From positions 1 to 42,095 of the forward strand of contig JAAYRO010000148.1 of assembly GCA_012518735.1 (NCBI GenBank): a stretch of DNA of 42,095 nucleotides, in the 5' to 3' direction. The position numbers were made by a program, and so were the translations under genes. Below, in pieces: positions 21,882 through 30,731 of this stretch; the stretch's first letter is position 1; each line of letters opens with the position of its first letter. The notes below the pieces were generated by a model, which was given only the letters and a program-made list of their open reading frames with translations, did no database searches and was not told the DNA's origin. This DNA comes from Bacillota bacterium (lineage in GTDB: Bacteria > Bacillota > Limnochordia > Darwinibacteriales > Darwinibacteriaceae).

Positions 21882-22703
21882 GTGTTCCAACAGATACTTC
21901 GCTGGAAAGTGATTCTGATTGTAATAGTTGTTTTAGCCATTGTAGGTACAATTCATTACACATCCCTTCCCCGCGAGAGACTGACTTTTGTTGAGGAGCT
22001 GTGGCGTGATGCTTTGTCACCTCTTCAACGGGCTGTGACTCGGGTGAGCCGTTTCCTCAGTCGGCAGATTACAGCATTACGGGACATACGTTATCTGCGC
22101 CAGCGTAACGAAGAATTAGAGGCGCTAGTATTTGAATTACAGCAGCAGGTCTACTTTTTGAAGGAATACGAGAGAGAGAATGAATGGCTCCGGGAAGCCC
22201 TTGACTTCAAATCGGATGTTGCCCATGAATTACTAGCTTCAGAGGTTATTGGCCGCTGTCCTACAAATTGGATTAGTACTATTACGATCAATAAGGGGCG
22301 CTCTCATGGAGTTGAGCCAGGCATGGCTGTAGTAACAAATGGTGGGATTGTAGGAACCATTCTAGAGACTTCTCGGCTCACCAGTACCGTATTGCTGAGT
22401 ACCGATCCTCGGAGTGCAGCAGGAGGGCTGGTCCAATCCACAGGCGATTTAGTACTTGTGGAAGGTGATCCCGATAGTTCAGGAATGCTTGTAGCCACAC
22501 CATTAAGCCGTGATGCGGAAGTGGTCCCTGGGGATGTTATTGTCACATCTGGTTTAAGCCGACTGTTCCCAAAAAAACTGCCCATCGGCGAAGTGATTGA
22601 AGTAGAGTCCAGTTCCTATGGCTTGTCTTTTACAGCACATGTTCGTCCCTTCGTGGATTTTACTAGGCTGGAGTATGTGTTTGTGGTCCTTCGAGAAGAG
22701 TAG
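21882..22703 (+). CDS. mreC: Rod shape-determining protein MreC
   Basis: Bitopic scaffold that couples MreB filaments to periplasmic-side PBPs. The 273 residues comprise an N-terminal transmembrane helix at about 9-27, a coiled coil at about 65-108 (LRQRNEELEALVFELQQQ) and a beta-domain with KGRSHGVEPGMAVVTNGGIVG and GDVIVTSGLSRLFPK. GTG start, with AAAAGGG about 11 bases upstream. It lies between mreB and mreD as usual. Confidence 0.95.
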   Translation: MFQQILRWKVILIVIVVLAIVGTIHYTSLPRERLTFVEELWRDALSPLQRAVTRVSRFLSRQITALRDIRYLRQRNEELEALVFELQQQVYFLKEYERENEWLREALDFKSDVAHELLASEVIGRCPTNWISTITINKGRSHGVEPGMAVVTNGGIVGTILETSRLTSTVLLSTDPRSAAGGLVQSTGDLVLVEGDPDSSGMLVATPLSRDAEVVPGDVIVTSGLSRLFPKKLPIGEVIEVESSSYGLSFTAHVRPFVDFTRLEYVFVVLREE

Positions 22704-22714
22704 GGGGGATAAAT

Positions 22715-23227
22715 TTGAAGATCCTATTCTATGGGCTCATTTTCACTGTGGCTCTTGTTCTCCAGTCCACTGTTTTTGCAGTGTTTCCCATTTTGGGAGC
22801 CTATCCTGAACTTGTGCTGATGGTAGTTATTATATTCAGTATTATTAATGGTGGAGCCAAAGGTGCGAAACTTGGATTTGCAGGAGGATTACTTCAAGAT
22901 ATGCTGTTTGGGCGGCTCATTGGTTTGAATGCAGTTGTTATGATGATCGTTGGGTTTGGTGCTGGAGTTTTAGCCCAGCGTTTGTATAAAGAAAACTATG
23001 TTATACCGTTTTTGTCTGTGTTGCTTGGTACTTGGGTGGGGCAGTTTTTGTATCTGCTGGGCATGATGTTGTTTGGCTTAGCTGTTCCCTGGGATATAAC
23101 CGTTTTGTCAGTAATCTTTGGTAGTGGATTATATAACGGACTTATTACTTTATTAGTCTATAAGCCCTTCGTTTATTTGAATAGTCGGATCATATATTGG
23201 GATGAATTGGTAAAAAGAGCGGGGTGA
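22715..23227 (+). CDS. mreD: Rod shape-determining protein MreD
   Basis: Integral membrane component of the elongasome, 170 residues with about five to six hydrophobic helices covering almost the whole length (for example 5-26, 29-45 and 106-127). The motif GLLQDMLFGRLIGLNA is typical of MreD. TTG start with AGGGGGG at 6 bases. Its stop overlaps the mrdA start by 4 bases (GTGA), implying coupled translation. Confidence 0.92.
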   Translation: MKILFYGLIFTVALVLQSTVFAVFPILGAYPELVLMVVIIFSIINGGAKGAKLGFAGGLLQDMLFGRLIGLNAVVMMIVGFGAGVLAQRLYKENYVIPFLSVLLGTWVGQFLYLLGMMLFGLAVPWDITVLSVIFGSGLYNGLITLLVYKPFVYLNSRIIYWDELVKRAG

Positions 23228-25074
23228 CGTCGTTGGGTGCTAAAAACGCAGAAAAGCGTCTCCGCGTTTTTTTTGCGGTTGTAGTTGGCTGCTTATTGAT
23301 TATTGCTGGCCGTCTATGGTATCTCCAGATTGTAAAGGGCGAGCATTATGCACGATTGGCTGATGGTAACCGTATGCGGCAGCTGAGGATAATGCCTCCT
23401 CGAGGAATTATTCTCGATCGAAATGAGAATGTCCTAGTTAGGAGTAAGTCTTCGTTTACCGTATCAATTGTGCCAGGTGGTTTCCCGCACGATGCGGAGG
23501 ATAGTGTGAATCTTCTTTGTGAGATTTTAGGTCTAAGCTATGAGGAACTGCTAGAGGCCATTGAAAAAGGGAAAGGGTATCCTTACGAGCCTGTCCGTGT
23601 TATGCGGGACGTTGACGAGGCAACAGTGATCGCCATTGAAGAGAACCGTACACGTCTTCCTGGGGTGTTTATTGATGAGGAGCCTGTTCGGGAATACCTC
23701 CATGGGGATTTGGCTAGTCATTTGATTGGATATTTAGGAATCATCAGTCCCCAGGAGCTGCAGCAGTACGGAACAACCTATCGAGGTAGTGATTTGGTCG
23801 GTAAGAGTGGTATTGAACAGACTTACGAAGCGCTGCTTAGGGGCGAGGTGGGGGCGTTAACTGTTGAGGTTAATGCCCTGAGTAGGCCTATTCAGACTGT
23901 TAATGTGTTGGAGCCGATCCCAGGTCATAATGTTGTGCTGACTATTGATTATCGGTTACAAGAAGTAGCGCAGCGTGCGTTTATGGAGCATATTCAGACC
24001 CTTGATGAGGATCCGGGAACGCAGAGTGGAGCTGTAATAGCTCTCAATCCTCAAACAGGTGAAATGCTTGCTATGGCCAGTCTTCCCAGCTTCTATCCAG
24101 AACGTCTTCTTGATGAAACGAAGCGAAATACATATTACTCCGAATTGAGTAAAGACTCTAGGCGGCCATTCTTCAACCGGGTGACCCAAGCCTTATATGG
24201 ACCAGGGTCTACATTCAAACCAATTACGGCTGTAGCGATTCTTGAAGAAGGGGTACTGGGAGCAGAGGAGCGATTCAATGCTACTGGAACTACACAGTAT
24301 GGAGTACGGGATTGGGTTATTAGTAGTAATCTAGCTCCCCTTGGATGGATTACCTTGAAAGAAGCCTTAGGGATTTCAAGTAATCACTACTTCGCAGAGA
24401 ATGGTACGAAAGTGGGAATTGATCGTTTGTCCAAGTGGATGGCGGCCTTTGGGATTGGATCTCCCACCGGATTGAATTTAATGCCTCTTGAATCTACCGG
24501 GCTTCTTCCAAGTCGGGAGTGGAAAGCGAAGGCCTTCAGCAATCGCCCTGTTTCTGAACAGAATTGGTATCCTACAGATACAGAGCAGATCTCTATAGGA
24601 CAAGGGTTTCATCAAATGACCCCACTTCAATTGGCTGTCAGCTATGGGGCTATCGCTACTCGAGGCAGGATATACACTCCTCAAGTGGTGAAAGAGATTC
24701 GGGCACCTAGTGGTGAGGTTATATCACGGTTTGAACCGCGATTAGCTCGTCAAGTGGAGGCAGATCCTTCAACTTGGGAGGCAGTAATAGAGGGCCTCGT
24801 AGCCGCAATTGAGCATCCGAGAGGAACAGCGCGCCGGTCTTTTGAAGGATTTCCTACAAGCGTAGCTGGAAAAACTGGAACTTGGGAAGTGGCAGGCAGC
24901 GTTTCCAATGGTGTGTTTGCAGCTTTTGCCCCTGTTGACGAACCAGAAATTCTAGTGGTAGTTGTAGTAGAGAGGGGTATTGGTGGGGCTACTGGTGCTG
25001 CTCCCATCGCTAGACAAGTAATGGAGGCGTATTTCCAGTTCAAGAATGAGGATTTAGAGCAGAACAGTCATTAG
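23224..25074 (+). CDS. mrdA: Penicillin-binding protein 2 (elongation-specific transpeptidase)
   Basis: Class B PBP that cross-links lateral-wall peptidoglycan. The 616 residues comprise an N-terminal membrane anchor at about 12-33, a PBP dimerisation domain and a transpeptidase domain with the active-site SxxK at 329-332 (GSTFKP), SxN at 385-387 (SSN) and KTG at 550-552. The GTG at 23224 overlaps the mreD stop. rodA, often beside mrdA, is not here; minC follows instead, so the glycosyltransferase partner must lie elsewhere. Confidence 0.95.
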   Translation: MTSLGAKNAEKRLRVFFAVVVGCLLIIAGRLWYLQIVKGEHYARLADGNRMRQLRIMPPRGIILDRNENVLVRSKSSFTVSIVPGGFPHDAEDSVNLLCEILGLSYEELLEAIEKGKGYPYEPVRVMRDVDEATVIAIEENRTRLPGVFIDEEPVREYLHGDLASHLIGYLGIISPQELQQYGTTYRGSDLVGKSGIEQTYEALLRGEVGALTVEVNALSRPIQTVNVLEPIPGHNVVLTIDYRLQEVAQRAFMEHIQTLDEDPGTQSGAVIALNPQTGEMLAMASLPSFYPERLLDETKRNTYYSELSKDSRRPFFNRVTQALYGPGSTFKPITAVAILEEGVLGAEERFNATGTTQYGVRDWVISSNLAPLGWITLKEALGISSNHYFAENGTKVGIDRLSKWMAAFGIGSPTGLNLMPLESTGLLPSREWKAKAFSNRPVSEQNWYPTDTEQISIGQGFHQMTPLQLAVSYGAIATRGRIYTPQVVKEIRAPSGEVISRFEPRLARQVEADPSTWEAVIEGLVAAIEHPRGTARRSFEGFPTSVAGKTGTWEVAGSVSNGVFAAFAPVDEPEILVVVVVERGIGGATGAAPIARQVMEAYFQFKNEDLEQNSH

Positions 25075-25150
25075 TACTGTATGGGGAAGGATTTGGTTAG
25101 CCCTTGGCGAAAGTTAACAGTTGAGTGTATTGCAAGGAGTTGGCGTTGAA

Positions 25151-25786
25151 ATGGGCAAGGATGCGTGTCAGATCAAAGGTAATCGAAACGGTTTGGTTAT
25201 TACTGTTTCATATGGAGCAGAGTTTCTCGATGTGATAACATTTCTCAAACAGAAGTTATCTTCAGCTCAGGACTTCTTTGCTGGTGCCTCAGTGAAACTT
25301 TTCTTTGAGGGTGGTGAGTTTTCTTCTGATGAGGTAGACGCTGTTGAGAGACTTATTGAGCAGTTTGGAATGACTCTTGATCGAAAACCTCCGGTTATGA
25401 TGAATGACCAATCTGCATATGCTGGTGAAGATCGAGAGGAAGATGAGTCAGAAGATGAAAACACACTTTTAGTTCGACGAACCATTCGTTCTGGGCAGCA
25501 GATTTACTACGACGGTAATGTCGTTATAATGGGAGATGTTAATCCTGGGGCAGAGATTGTATGTAGTGGCGATATTTTAGTTCTGGGTTCACTTCGAGGG
25601 GTAGCCCACGCAGGTGTAGGTGGTAAGGTAGATGCTTCGGTGTTTGCTTTTAGATTAGAACCTACTCAGTTAAGAATAGCTCATTATATATCGCGAGCAC
25701 CAGATGAGAAACTTCCCCAACCGATGGGGCCAGAAATTGCCCGGGTTGTGGAAAACCTGATTCAAATTAGTGCTTATACCCACTGA
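25151..25786 (+). CDS. minC: Septum site-determining protein MinC
   Basis: FtsZ-polymerisation inhibitor recruited to the poles by MinD. The 211 residues have a weakly conserved N-terminal domain, an acidic linker (EDREEDESEDEN) and the conserved C-terminal beta-helix with VVIMGDVNPGAEI, SGDILVLGSLRG and HAGVGG. The ATG at 25151 is preferred, with AAGGAG at 11 bases; an upstream in-frame TTG at 25121 would add ten residues but lacks a site. minD starts 21 bp after its stop. Confidence 0.93.
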   Translation: MGKDACQIKGNRNGLVITVSYGAEFLDVITFLKQKLSSAQDFFAGASVKLFFEGGEFSSDEVDAVERLIEQFGMTLDRKPPVMMNDQSAYAGEDREEDESEDENTLLVRRTIRSGQQIYYDGNVVIMGDVNPGAEIVCSGDILVLGSLRGVAHAGVGGKVDASVFAFRLEPTQLRIAHYISRAPDEKLPQPMGPEIARVVENLIQISAYTH

Positions 25787-25807
25787 TGGTTGAGGGAGGA
25801 ATTGGCG

Positions 25808-26611
25808 TTGGGTAAGGTCATAGTAGTAACAAGCGGTAAAGGTGGCGTTGGAAAAACCACAACAACTGCAAACTTAGGAACTGGCTTGGCTGAACTTGGG
25901 CGGAAAGTGTGCTTAGTCGATGCAGACATTGGATTGCGTAATCTCGATGTTGTACTTGGTTTAGAGAACCGCATCGTCTATGATCTTCTCGATGTTGTAG
26001 AAGGTAATTGTCGAGTTCGGCAGGCACTTATTAAGGATAAGCAGTTTGGTGATGGTTTAGTTCTTCTACCAGCTGCCCAAACTAGGGAAAAGGATGCGGT
26101 TAAGCCTGAACAGATGCGGGAGCTCATGACGCAGCTGAAAAAAGATTATGATTATGTAATTGTAGATAGTCCTGCTGGAATTGAACACGGTTTTAAAAAT
26201 GCCATTGCTGGAGCCGATATGGCTGTAGTAGTGACGACTCCAGAAGTCTCAGCTGTGCGAGACGCGGATCGGATTGTGGGGCTGCTGGAGGCCGCGGAAT
26301 TGTATGATCCTAAATTGATTATCAACAGACTACGTCCTGATATGGTTCGAAAAGGTGATATGATGGATATTGAGGATATTGATGACATCCTCGCGATTCC
26401 CATTCTTGGCGTTATACCAGACGATGAGAGTATTATTGTATCAACCAATAAAGGAGAACCAGTGGTTACAGATAAGCGTTCTCGTTCGGGACAAGCCTAT
26501 CGCAATATTGTTCGAAGACTAGAAGGCGAAGATATCCCGCTGATGGATTTTCAAGAACACGGCGTTGTTCAGTGGTTCAGAAAATTCATTGGAGTCGGTG
26601 GTAGTAGATAA
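25808..26611 (+). CDS. minD: Septum site-determining protein MinD
   Basis: ParA/MinD ATPase that binds membrane in the ATP state and carries MinC. The 267 residues include the deviant Walker A motif GKGGVGKTT with Lys11 and Lys16, the family DADIGLRNLDVVLG, DSPAGIEHGF and the C-terminal amphipathic membrane-targeting sequence (VVQWFRKFIG). The TTG at 25808 has GGGAGGA at 7 bases and reproduces the standard N-terminus (MGKVIVVTSGKGG); a TTG at 25790 overlaps the ribosome-binding site and is rejected. Confidence 0.96.
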   Translation: MGKVIVVTSGKGGVGKTTTTANLGTGLAELGRKVCLVDADIGLRNLDVVLGLENRIVYDLLDVVEGNCRVRQALIKDKQFGDGLVLLPAAQTREKDAVKPEQMRELMTQLKKDYDYVIVDSPAGIEHGFKNAIAGADMAVVVTTPEVSAVRDADRIVGLLEAAELYDPKLIINRLRPDMVRKGDMMDIEDIDDILAIPILGVIPDDESIIVSTNKGEPVVTDKRSRSGQAYRNIVRRLEGEDIPLMDFQEHGVVQWFRKFIGVGGSR

Positions 26612-26623
26612 AGGAGGATCAGC

Positions 26624-26899
26624 ATGTTAGAGTTCTTAGGAAGGATTCTGGGCACGTCTGACGGTAGTAAGAATAAAGCAAAGGAACGTCTCAGACTAGT
26701 ACTCGTTCATGACCGGGCCAGTTTATCTCCTGGGCTCATAGAGTCTTTGAAAGAAGAGCTGATCCAGGTGATTTCTAAATATATGGACATTGATGAAACG
26801 GGACTAGAAGTAAACCTTGATGAAAGTGATGATTCGGTTGCCTTGGTGGCCAATATTCCTGTCAAGAATGTTAAACGAAATGCAGCTAAGAAGGATTAA
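26624..26899 (+). CDS. minE: Cell division topological specificity factor MinE
   Basis: Stimulates the MinD ATPase and drives pole-to-pole oscillation. The 91 residues include the N-terminal membrane-interacting and MinD-binding region (KERLRLVLVHDRASLSP) and the C-terminal topological domain (EVNLDESDDSVALVANIPV). AAAGGAGG precedes the ATG at about 6 bases. Presence of MinE places this organism with the clostridial-type Min systems rather than the DivIVA/MinJ type of Bacillus. A long perfect inverted repeat follows the stop. Confidence 0.94.
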   Translation: MLEFLGRILGTSDGSKNKAKERLRLVLVHDRASLSPGLIESLKEELIQVISKYMDIDETGLEVNLDESDDSVALVANIPVKNVKRNAAKKD

Positions 26900-26904
26900 G
26901 TATT

Positions 26905-26938
26905 GTAGGAGGTGAATGGGGGTTCATTCACCTCCTAC
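26905..26938. repeat. 14 bp perfect inverted repeat after minE
   Basis: GTAGGAGGTGAATG (26905-26918) and CATTCACCTCCTAC (26925-26938) form a perfect 14 bp stem with a GGGGTT loop. No T-run follows on either strand, so it is not a textbook intrinsic terminator. It may mark the end of the mre-min transcript, for example as a 3' end stabiliser or a pause hairpin. About 80 bp further on, a new gene begins. Confidence 0.75.
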
Positions 26939-27018
26939 TAGATCCGGTGCCTAATCATGATTGACCGTCCTCTTTAATATACTGGACTAAGTAGACTGGT
27001 ATTAAAGGGGGTGTTGAG

Positions 27019-27261
27019 GTGGCTTGGCGATTCTTCCGAAATATCCTGTTTGCCTTATGCATATTCTTGATTATTGGATTACTTTGTCAGCTGAATCTAT
27101 CTGTGACCCAACCGATCGAAGAGTACTTAGCTTTCGTGGTAACAACGGATTTTTCCATCGCGCCTGTTGTGAAAAAAATTGCTTCTATTGAGAGCTTATT
27201 GGGGAATTGGGATTTGAGCAGCTTGATGCAGGGATTACCACGGATCTCTACTGGATGGTGA
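27019..27261 (+). CDS. Small single-pass membrane protein in the spoIVFA position
   Basis: An 80-residue protein with a short basic N-terminus (WRFFRN), one transmembrane helix at about 8-27 and an extracytoplasmic tail containing PIEEYLAFVVTTDFS. It ends 4 bp before spoIVFB, where Bacillus and many clostridia have spoIVFA, whose 250-270-residue product anchors and holds SpoIVFB inactive through a LytM domain. This protein could correspond to the SpoIVFA N-terminal anchor without LytM, or to an unrelated BofA-like partner. I do not recognise it with certainty. GTG start with AAAGGGGG at 7 bases. Confidence 0.75.
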   Translation: MAWRFFRNILFALCIFLIIGLLCQLNLSVTQPIEEYLAFVVTTDFSIAPVVKKIASIESLLGNWDLSSLMQGLPRISTGW

Positions 27262-27265
27262 CGGC

Positions 27266-28150
27266 ATGCGGGTAGGTTCCTATCTAGGGATTCCACTAAA
27301 GATTAACCCTTTCTTTTTCTTACTCCTAAGTGGTGCTGTGGCTCTTGGTAGGCTGCCTCAGGTCATAATACTGTTTTCTGTTGTTGTATGGCATGAGACA
27401 GCTCATGTTTTGATGGCTAAGGTATATGGGCTGGAAATAATTGAGGTGGAGCTATTACCGTTTGGAGGGGTAGCTCGCCTTGAAGCCCTGCTTCAAATGA
27501 ATCCTACCATTGAATGGATTATTGCTGTTGTAGGTCCTCTCAGTAATCTGCTGCTTATTGGGATTGCCTTCGGAATTAATGTTTATTATCCTATCCCTTC
27601 TCAATGGTTCACCTTTTTCGTTCAGGCCAATGCTGGTATGGCATTATTTAACCTTTTACCAGCCCTACCTTTAGATGGGGGACGTATTCTACGGAGCATT
27701 TTGGTTAGAAAGCGTGGTTTTAAGGAAGCAACTGGAACTGCCGTTACTGTCGGTCAGGTGATTGCTGTTTTCTTAGTTCTTTTAGGGGGCGTAGGTGTTT
27801 ATTTAGGTCAGCTTAATGCCTTAGTTTTTGTAGTGATGGGTTTTTTTGTCTTCTTTGCCGCTGCAAACGAACGTAAAGCAGCTGCTTATGTTTTTATGCG
27901 CTACCTAACCCGCAAGAAACAGGAAATCCGCTTAAAACGCGTACTCCCAGTTAAGGAGCTTATGGCTACTGCTGAGAGCTCTATAGGCGAGGTCTTTCGT
28001 CAATTTCAACCCCCCAGCTATCATTTGGTCTGGGTGATTGATTTGGATGGAAGAATTCTAGGATTCGTGGATGAGCTGGCATTAATCAATGCCTTATTCG
28101 ACCATGGTATGGACTGCAAAGTTGGGGCTGTAGTTCGTTATACGATATAA
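27266..28150 (+). CDS. spoIVFB: SpoIVFB-type site-2 protease (M50 family)
   Basis: Intramembrane zinc metalloprotease which in Bacillus cleaves pro-sigma-K in the mother cell. The 294 residues have several membrane segments with the zinc motif HETAH at 43-47 and the second motif LPALPLDGG, with Asp137 as third ligand. A single C-terminal CBS-like domain at about 225-290 (VKELMA, VWVIDLDGRILGFVDE) would bind ATP, as in SpoIVFB. Placement after min genes and ahead of rplU matches the Bacillus order. No pro-sigma-K gene is in the window, so its substrate is inferred. Confidence 0.9.
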   Translation: MRVGSYLGIPLKINPFFFLLLSGAVALGRLPQVIILFSVVVWHETAHVLMAKVYGLEIIEVELLPFGGVARLEALLQMNPTIEWIIAVVGPLSNLLLIGIAFGINVYYPIPSQWFTFFVQANAGMALFNLLPALPLDGGRILRSILVRKRGFKEATGTAVTVGQVIAVFLVLLGGVGVYLGQLNALVFVVMGFFVFFAAANERKAAAYVFMRYLTRKKQEIRLKRVLPVKELMATAESSIGEVFRQFQPPSYHLVWVIDLDGRILGFVDELALINALFDHGMDCKVGAVVRYTI

Positions 28151-28186
28151 TACAGATAAGAATCTTGGGAAGGATGTGTATCGAAC

Positions 28187-30043
28187 ATGGATCAACGGCT
28201 GCTGCCATTATTACCGCAGGTCAGCAAACCGGCGCGCTACACGAATAATGAAATAAACGCCGTTCATAAGGAATGGGATCATATACAAGTGAAAATTGCC
28301 TTTGCTTTTCCAGATATCTATGAGGTAGGGATGGGGCATTTAGGCTACAAGATTCTGTATTCCATTGTTAATGGGAGGGACGATTCTCTTGCGGAGCGGG
28401 TGTACGCTCCATGGGTTGATTTGGAAGCTAAGATGCGGGAATTGAAGATCCCCTTAACCACACTTGAATCTGGTCGAGAACTGAAAGAATTCGATTTAGT
28501 AGGTTTCACTCTCCAATACGAACTCAGCTATTCTAACATTTTGAATATGTTAGATTTATCTGGCATACCCCTGCTCAGCAGAGATCGTACTGATCAGCAT
28601 CCGTTTATTATGGCTGGTGGACCTTGTGCTTTTAATGTGGAGCCTTTAGCCGATTTTCTCGATTTTGTCGTGTTAGGCGATGGTGAAGAGATCATCCATG
28701 AGATTGTCGAATTAGCAAAAGAGGGCAGGGTTAAGGGGTTGTCTCGGGAGGAGCAGTTAGCTAGTTTTGGGAAGCTTCCAGGTGTCTATGTACCCAGCTA
28801 TTACAAGGCCCATTACAATGCAAATGGTACTTTTCATAAACTTGAGCCTGTAAAACAAGGGGCACCTGAAATAGTTTACAAGAGGGTTGTAGCCGATTTG
28901 GACAAGGCTGAATTTCCAGAAAAGTTCGTAGTCCCTTATATCGATGTCGTTCATGACCGAGTGATGGTGGAAGTTTTTCGAGGGTGTACACGGGGTTGTC
29001 GTTTCTGTCAGGCAGGTATGATTTATCGGCCAGTGAGAGAACGAAAACTAACAACTCTCAAAAAACAGATTCGAACGTTAGTGGAAGCAACAGGCTATGA
29101 TGAGATCTCGCTTACATCACTTTCCAGCGGTGACTATACCTGCATTGAACCGTTGATTTCTGATGTAATTGAGGAATATAAGGATCTGGGAGTTGCTGTT
29201 TCTCTACCATCCCTTCGTCTTGATTCTTTCTCTCCTGCCCTAGCTGAGGAAATTCAAAGATCCCGTAAGACGGGGCTTACGTTTGCTCCAGAAGCGGGCA
29301 CGCAGAGATTGCGTGACGTAATTAATAAGAACGTTTCGGAGGACGATCTATATGAGGTGGTCAAAGGGGCTTTTCAAGCAGGTTGGTATTCTGTTAAATT
29401 GTACTTTATGATTGGTCTGCCTACAGAAACAGAAGAAGATCTAGATGGTATTGTTGAACTAGCTCAAAATGTGTTAGAGATTGGGCGAAAACATGGTACT
29501 GGGGCGCGCCGCCCAGAGGTTACAATCAGCGTTTCTTCTTTTGTGCCCAAGCCCCATACACCATTTCAATGGGAAGGGCAGGATTCTATGGAAACCCTCC
29601 GTGCGAAACAGAACTATCTCCGGGATAGGCTTCGTCAGCGCGGAATGCGATTCACTTACCCCAGAGTGGAGGAGAGTTTCTTGGAGGCTGTGTTTGCCAA
29701 AGGGGACCGTCGACTAGGGCCAGTTCTTGCCCGGGCAGTAGAGTTAGGCTGCAGGTTTGACGGATGGAGCGATCATTTCCAATACCAATTGTGGATGAAG
29801 GCGTTTGCCGATTGTAATGTAGATCCTCATTGGTATGCTAACCGCGCAGTTGCTCTTGACGAGACTCTATCATGGGAACATCTCAGCCCAGGAGTGAGCA
29901 GACGGTTTTTATTGCAGGAACGGGATGCAGCTTTAGGTGGTAGAACAACACCTGACTGCCGATTTGATGTGTGCTCAGGCTGTAATGTTTGTCCGCAACT
30001 AAAAGTTGCTAATTGTTTATCAGAGGAGGGAGCACGTGTCTAG
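28187..30043 (+). CDS. Radical SAM protein, TIGR03960 type
   Basis: Radical SAM enzyme of unknown reaction, 618 residues. The N-terminal part (FAFPDIYEVGMGHLGYKIL) resembles the cobalamin-binding-like region of this family. The radical SAM cluster motif CTRGCRFC has Cys267, Cys271 and Cys274. A second Cys-rich patch at the C-terminus (CSGCNVCPQL) could bind an additional cluster. Its gene overlaps the DUF2344 gene by 8 bases. The two occur side by side in many Firmicutes and are fused in others, followed by rng, which hints at RNA modification (inference). Confidence 0.85.
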   Translation: MDQRLLPLLPQVSKPARYTNNEINAVHKEWDHIQVKIAFAFPDIYEVGMGHLGYKILYSIVNGRDDSLAERVYAPWVDLEAKMRELKIPLTTLESGRELKEFDLVGFTLQYELSYSNILNMLDLSGIPLLSRDRTDQHPFIMAGGPCAFNVEPLADFLDFVVLGDGEEIIHEIVELAKEGRVKGLSREEQLASFGKLPGVYVPSYYKAHYNANGTFHKLEPVKQGAPEIVYKRVVADLDKAEFPEKFVVPYIDVVHDRVMVEVFRGCTRGCRFCQAGMIYRPVRERKLTTLKKQIRTLVEATGYDEISLTSLSSGDYTCIEPLISDVIEEYKDLGVAVSLPSLRLDSFSPALAEEIQRSRKTGLTFAPEAGTQRLRDVINKNVSEDDLYEVVKGAFQAGWYSVKLYFMIGLPTETEEDLDGIVELAQNVLEIGRKHGTGARRPEVTISVSSFVPKPHTPFQWEGQDSMETLRAKQNYLRDRLRQRGMRFTYPRVEESFLEAVFAKGDRRLGPVLARAVELGCRFDGWSDHFQYQLWMKAFADCNVDPHWYANRAVALDETLSWEHLSPGVSRRFLLQERDAALGGRTTPDCRFDVCSGCNVCPQLKVANCLSEEGARV

Positions 30044-30731
30044 GGTCATTCGGTTTCAATTTCGTAAGGGACAAGAGCTGCGATTCTTGTCTCATCTGGA
30101 TCTTATTCGCACCTTAGAGCGGGCCGTTAGGCGTGGAAGATTGCCCATTGCTTTTTCAGAAGGATTCAGCCCTAGGCCAAAGATGAGTTTTGGCTCGGCT
30201 TTAGCAGTAGGTATTATGAGCGAAGCAGAGTATGCTGATTTTGAGTTTACGGAAAGAATAGAACCTAATGAGTTTATGACTACCTTTAACTCAGTTCTCC
30301 CAACGGGTTTAGAAGTGATAAAGGCAGTGCTTCTGCCCCCAAAATCCCCATCGCTTATGACTGAAATCAATGCTGCCGAATATAAATTGGTTGCCCATGA
30401 TACAGATGCAGCTGGTCTCGTTTCAAGAATTAAGTCTTTACAAACAGCGGATAGCTTCGTTGTAGAACGGAAAACTAAAAAGGGTATTCGATTGGTTGAT
30501 CTACGTCCTCTACTCTATGAAGTGGAGCATCCACAAGAAATAGGGTCAGAAACAGCCATCCGCTGTCGATGCGCGGTAGGCAGCAGCGGTAATCTGCGCC
30601 CAAACGAATTGTGTATTATGTTAGGGATGGATCCCTTTACTACTAAGATAGTGAGGACTGCCCTTTTAATCAAAGAGGACGGCAGCTATCAGGATCCTTT
30701 TGATAGAATTGAGGGGCATAATGCAACGTAA
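30036..30731 (+). CDS. DUF2344 / TIGR03936 family protein
   Basis: Conserved protein of unknown function, 231 residues. Hallmarks are FRKGQELRFLSHLDLIRTLERAVRR near the N-terminus (shown here in two parts: FRKGQELRFL, SHLDLIRTLERA) and FSEGFSPRPKMSFGSAL. The GTG at 30036 follows GAGGAGGGAG and matches the family start; the longer in-frame extension from 30006 lies wholly within the radical SAM gene. The stop overlaps the rng start, so radical SAM, DUF2344 and RNase G are translationally linked. Confidence 0.85.
   Translation: MSRVIRFQFRKGQELRFLSHLDLIRTLERAVRRGRLPIAFSEGFSPRPKMSFGSALAVGIMSEAEYADFEFTERIEPNEFMTTFNSVLPTGLEVIKAVLLPPKSPSLMTEINAAEYKLVAHDTDAAGLVSRIKSLQTADSFVVERKTKKGIRLVDLRPLLYEVEHPQEIGSETAIRCRCAVGSSGNLRPNELCIMLGMDPFTTKIVRTALLIKEDGSYQDPFDRIEGHNAT

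Noticed and set aside
26961..26983. Promoter ahead of the spoIVFA-position gene (TTGACC, TATACT)
   Set aside because: The two hexamers are only 11 bp apart; neither has a suitable partner.
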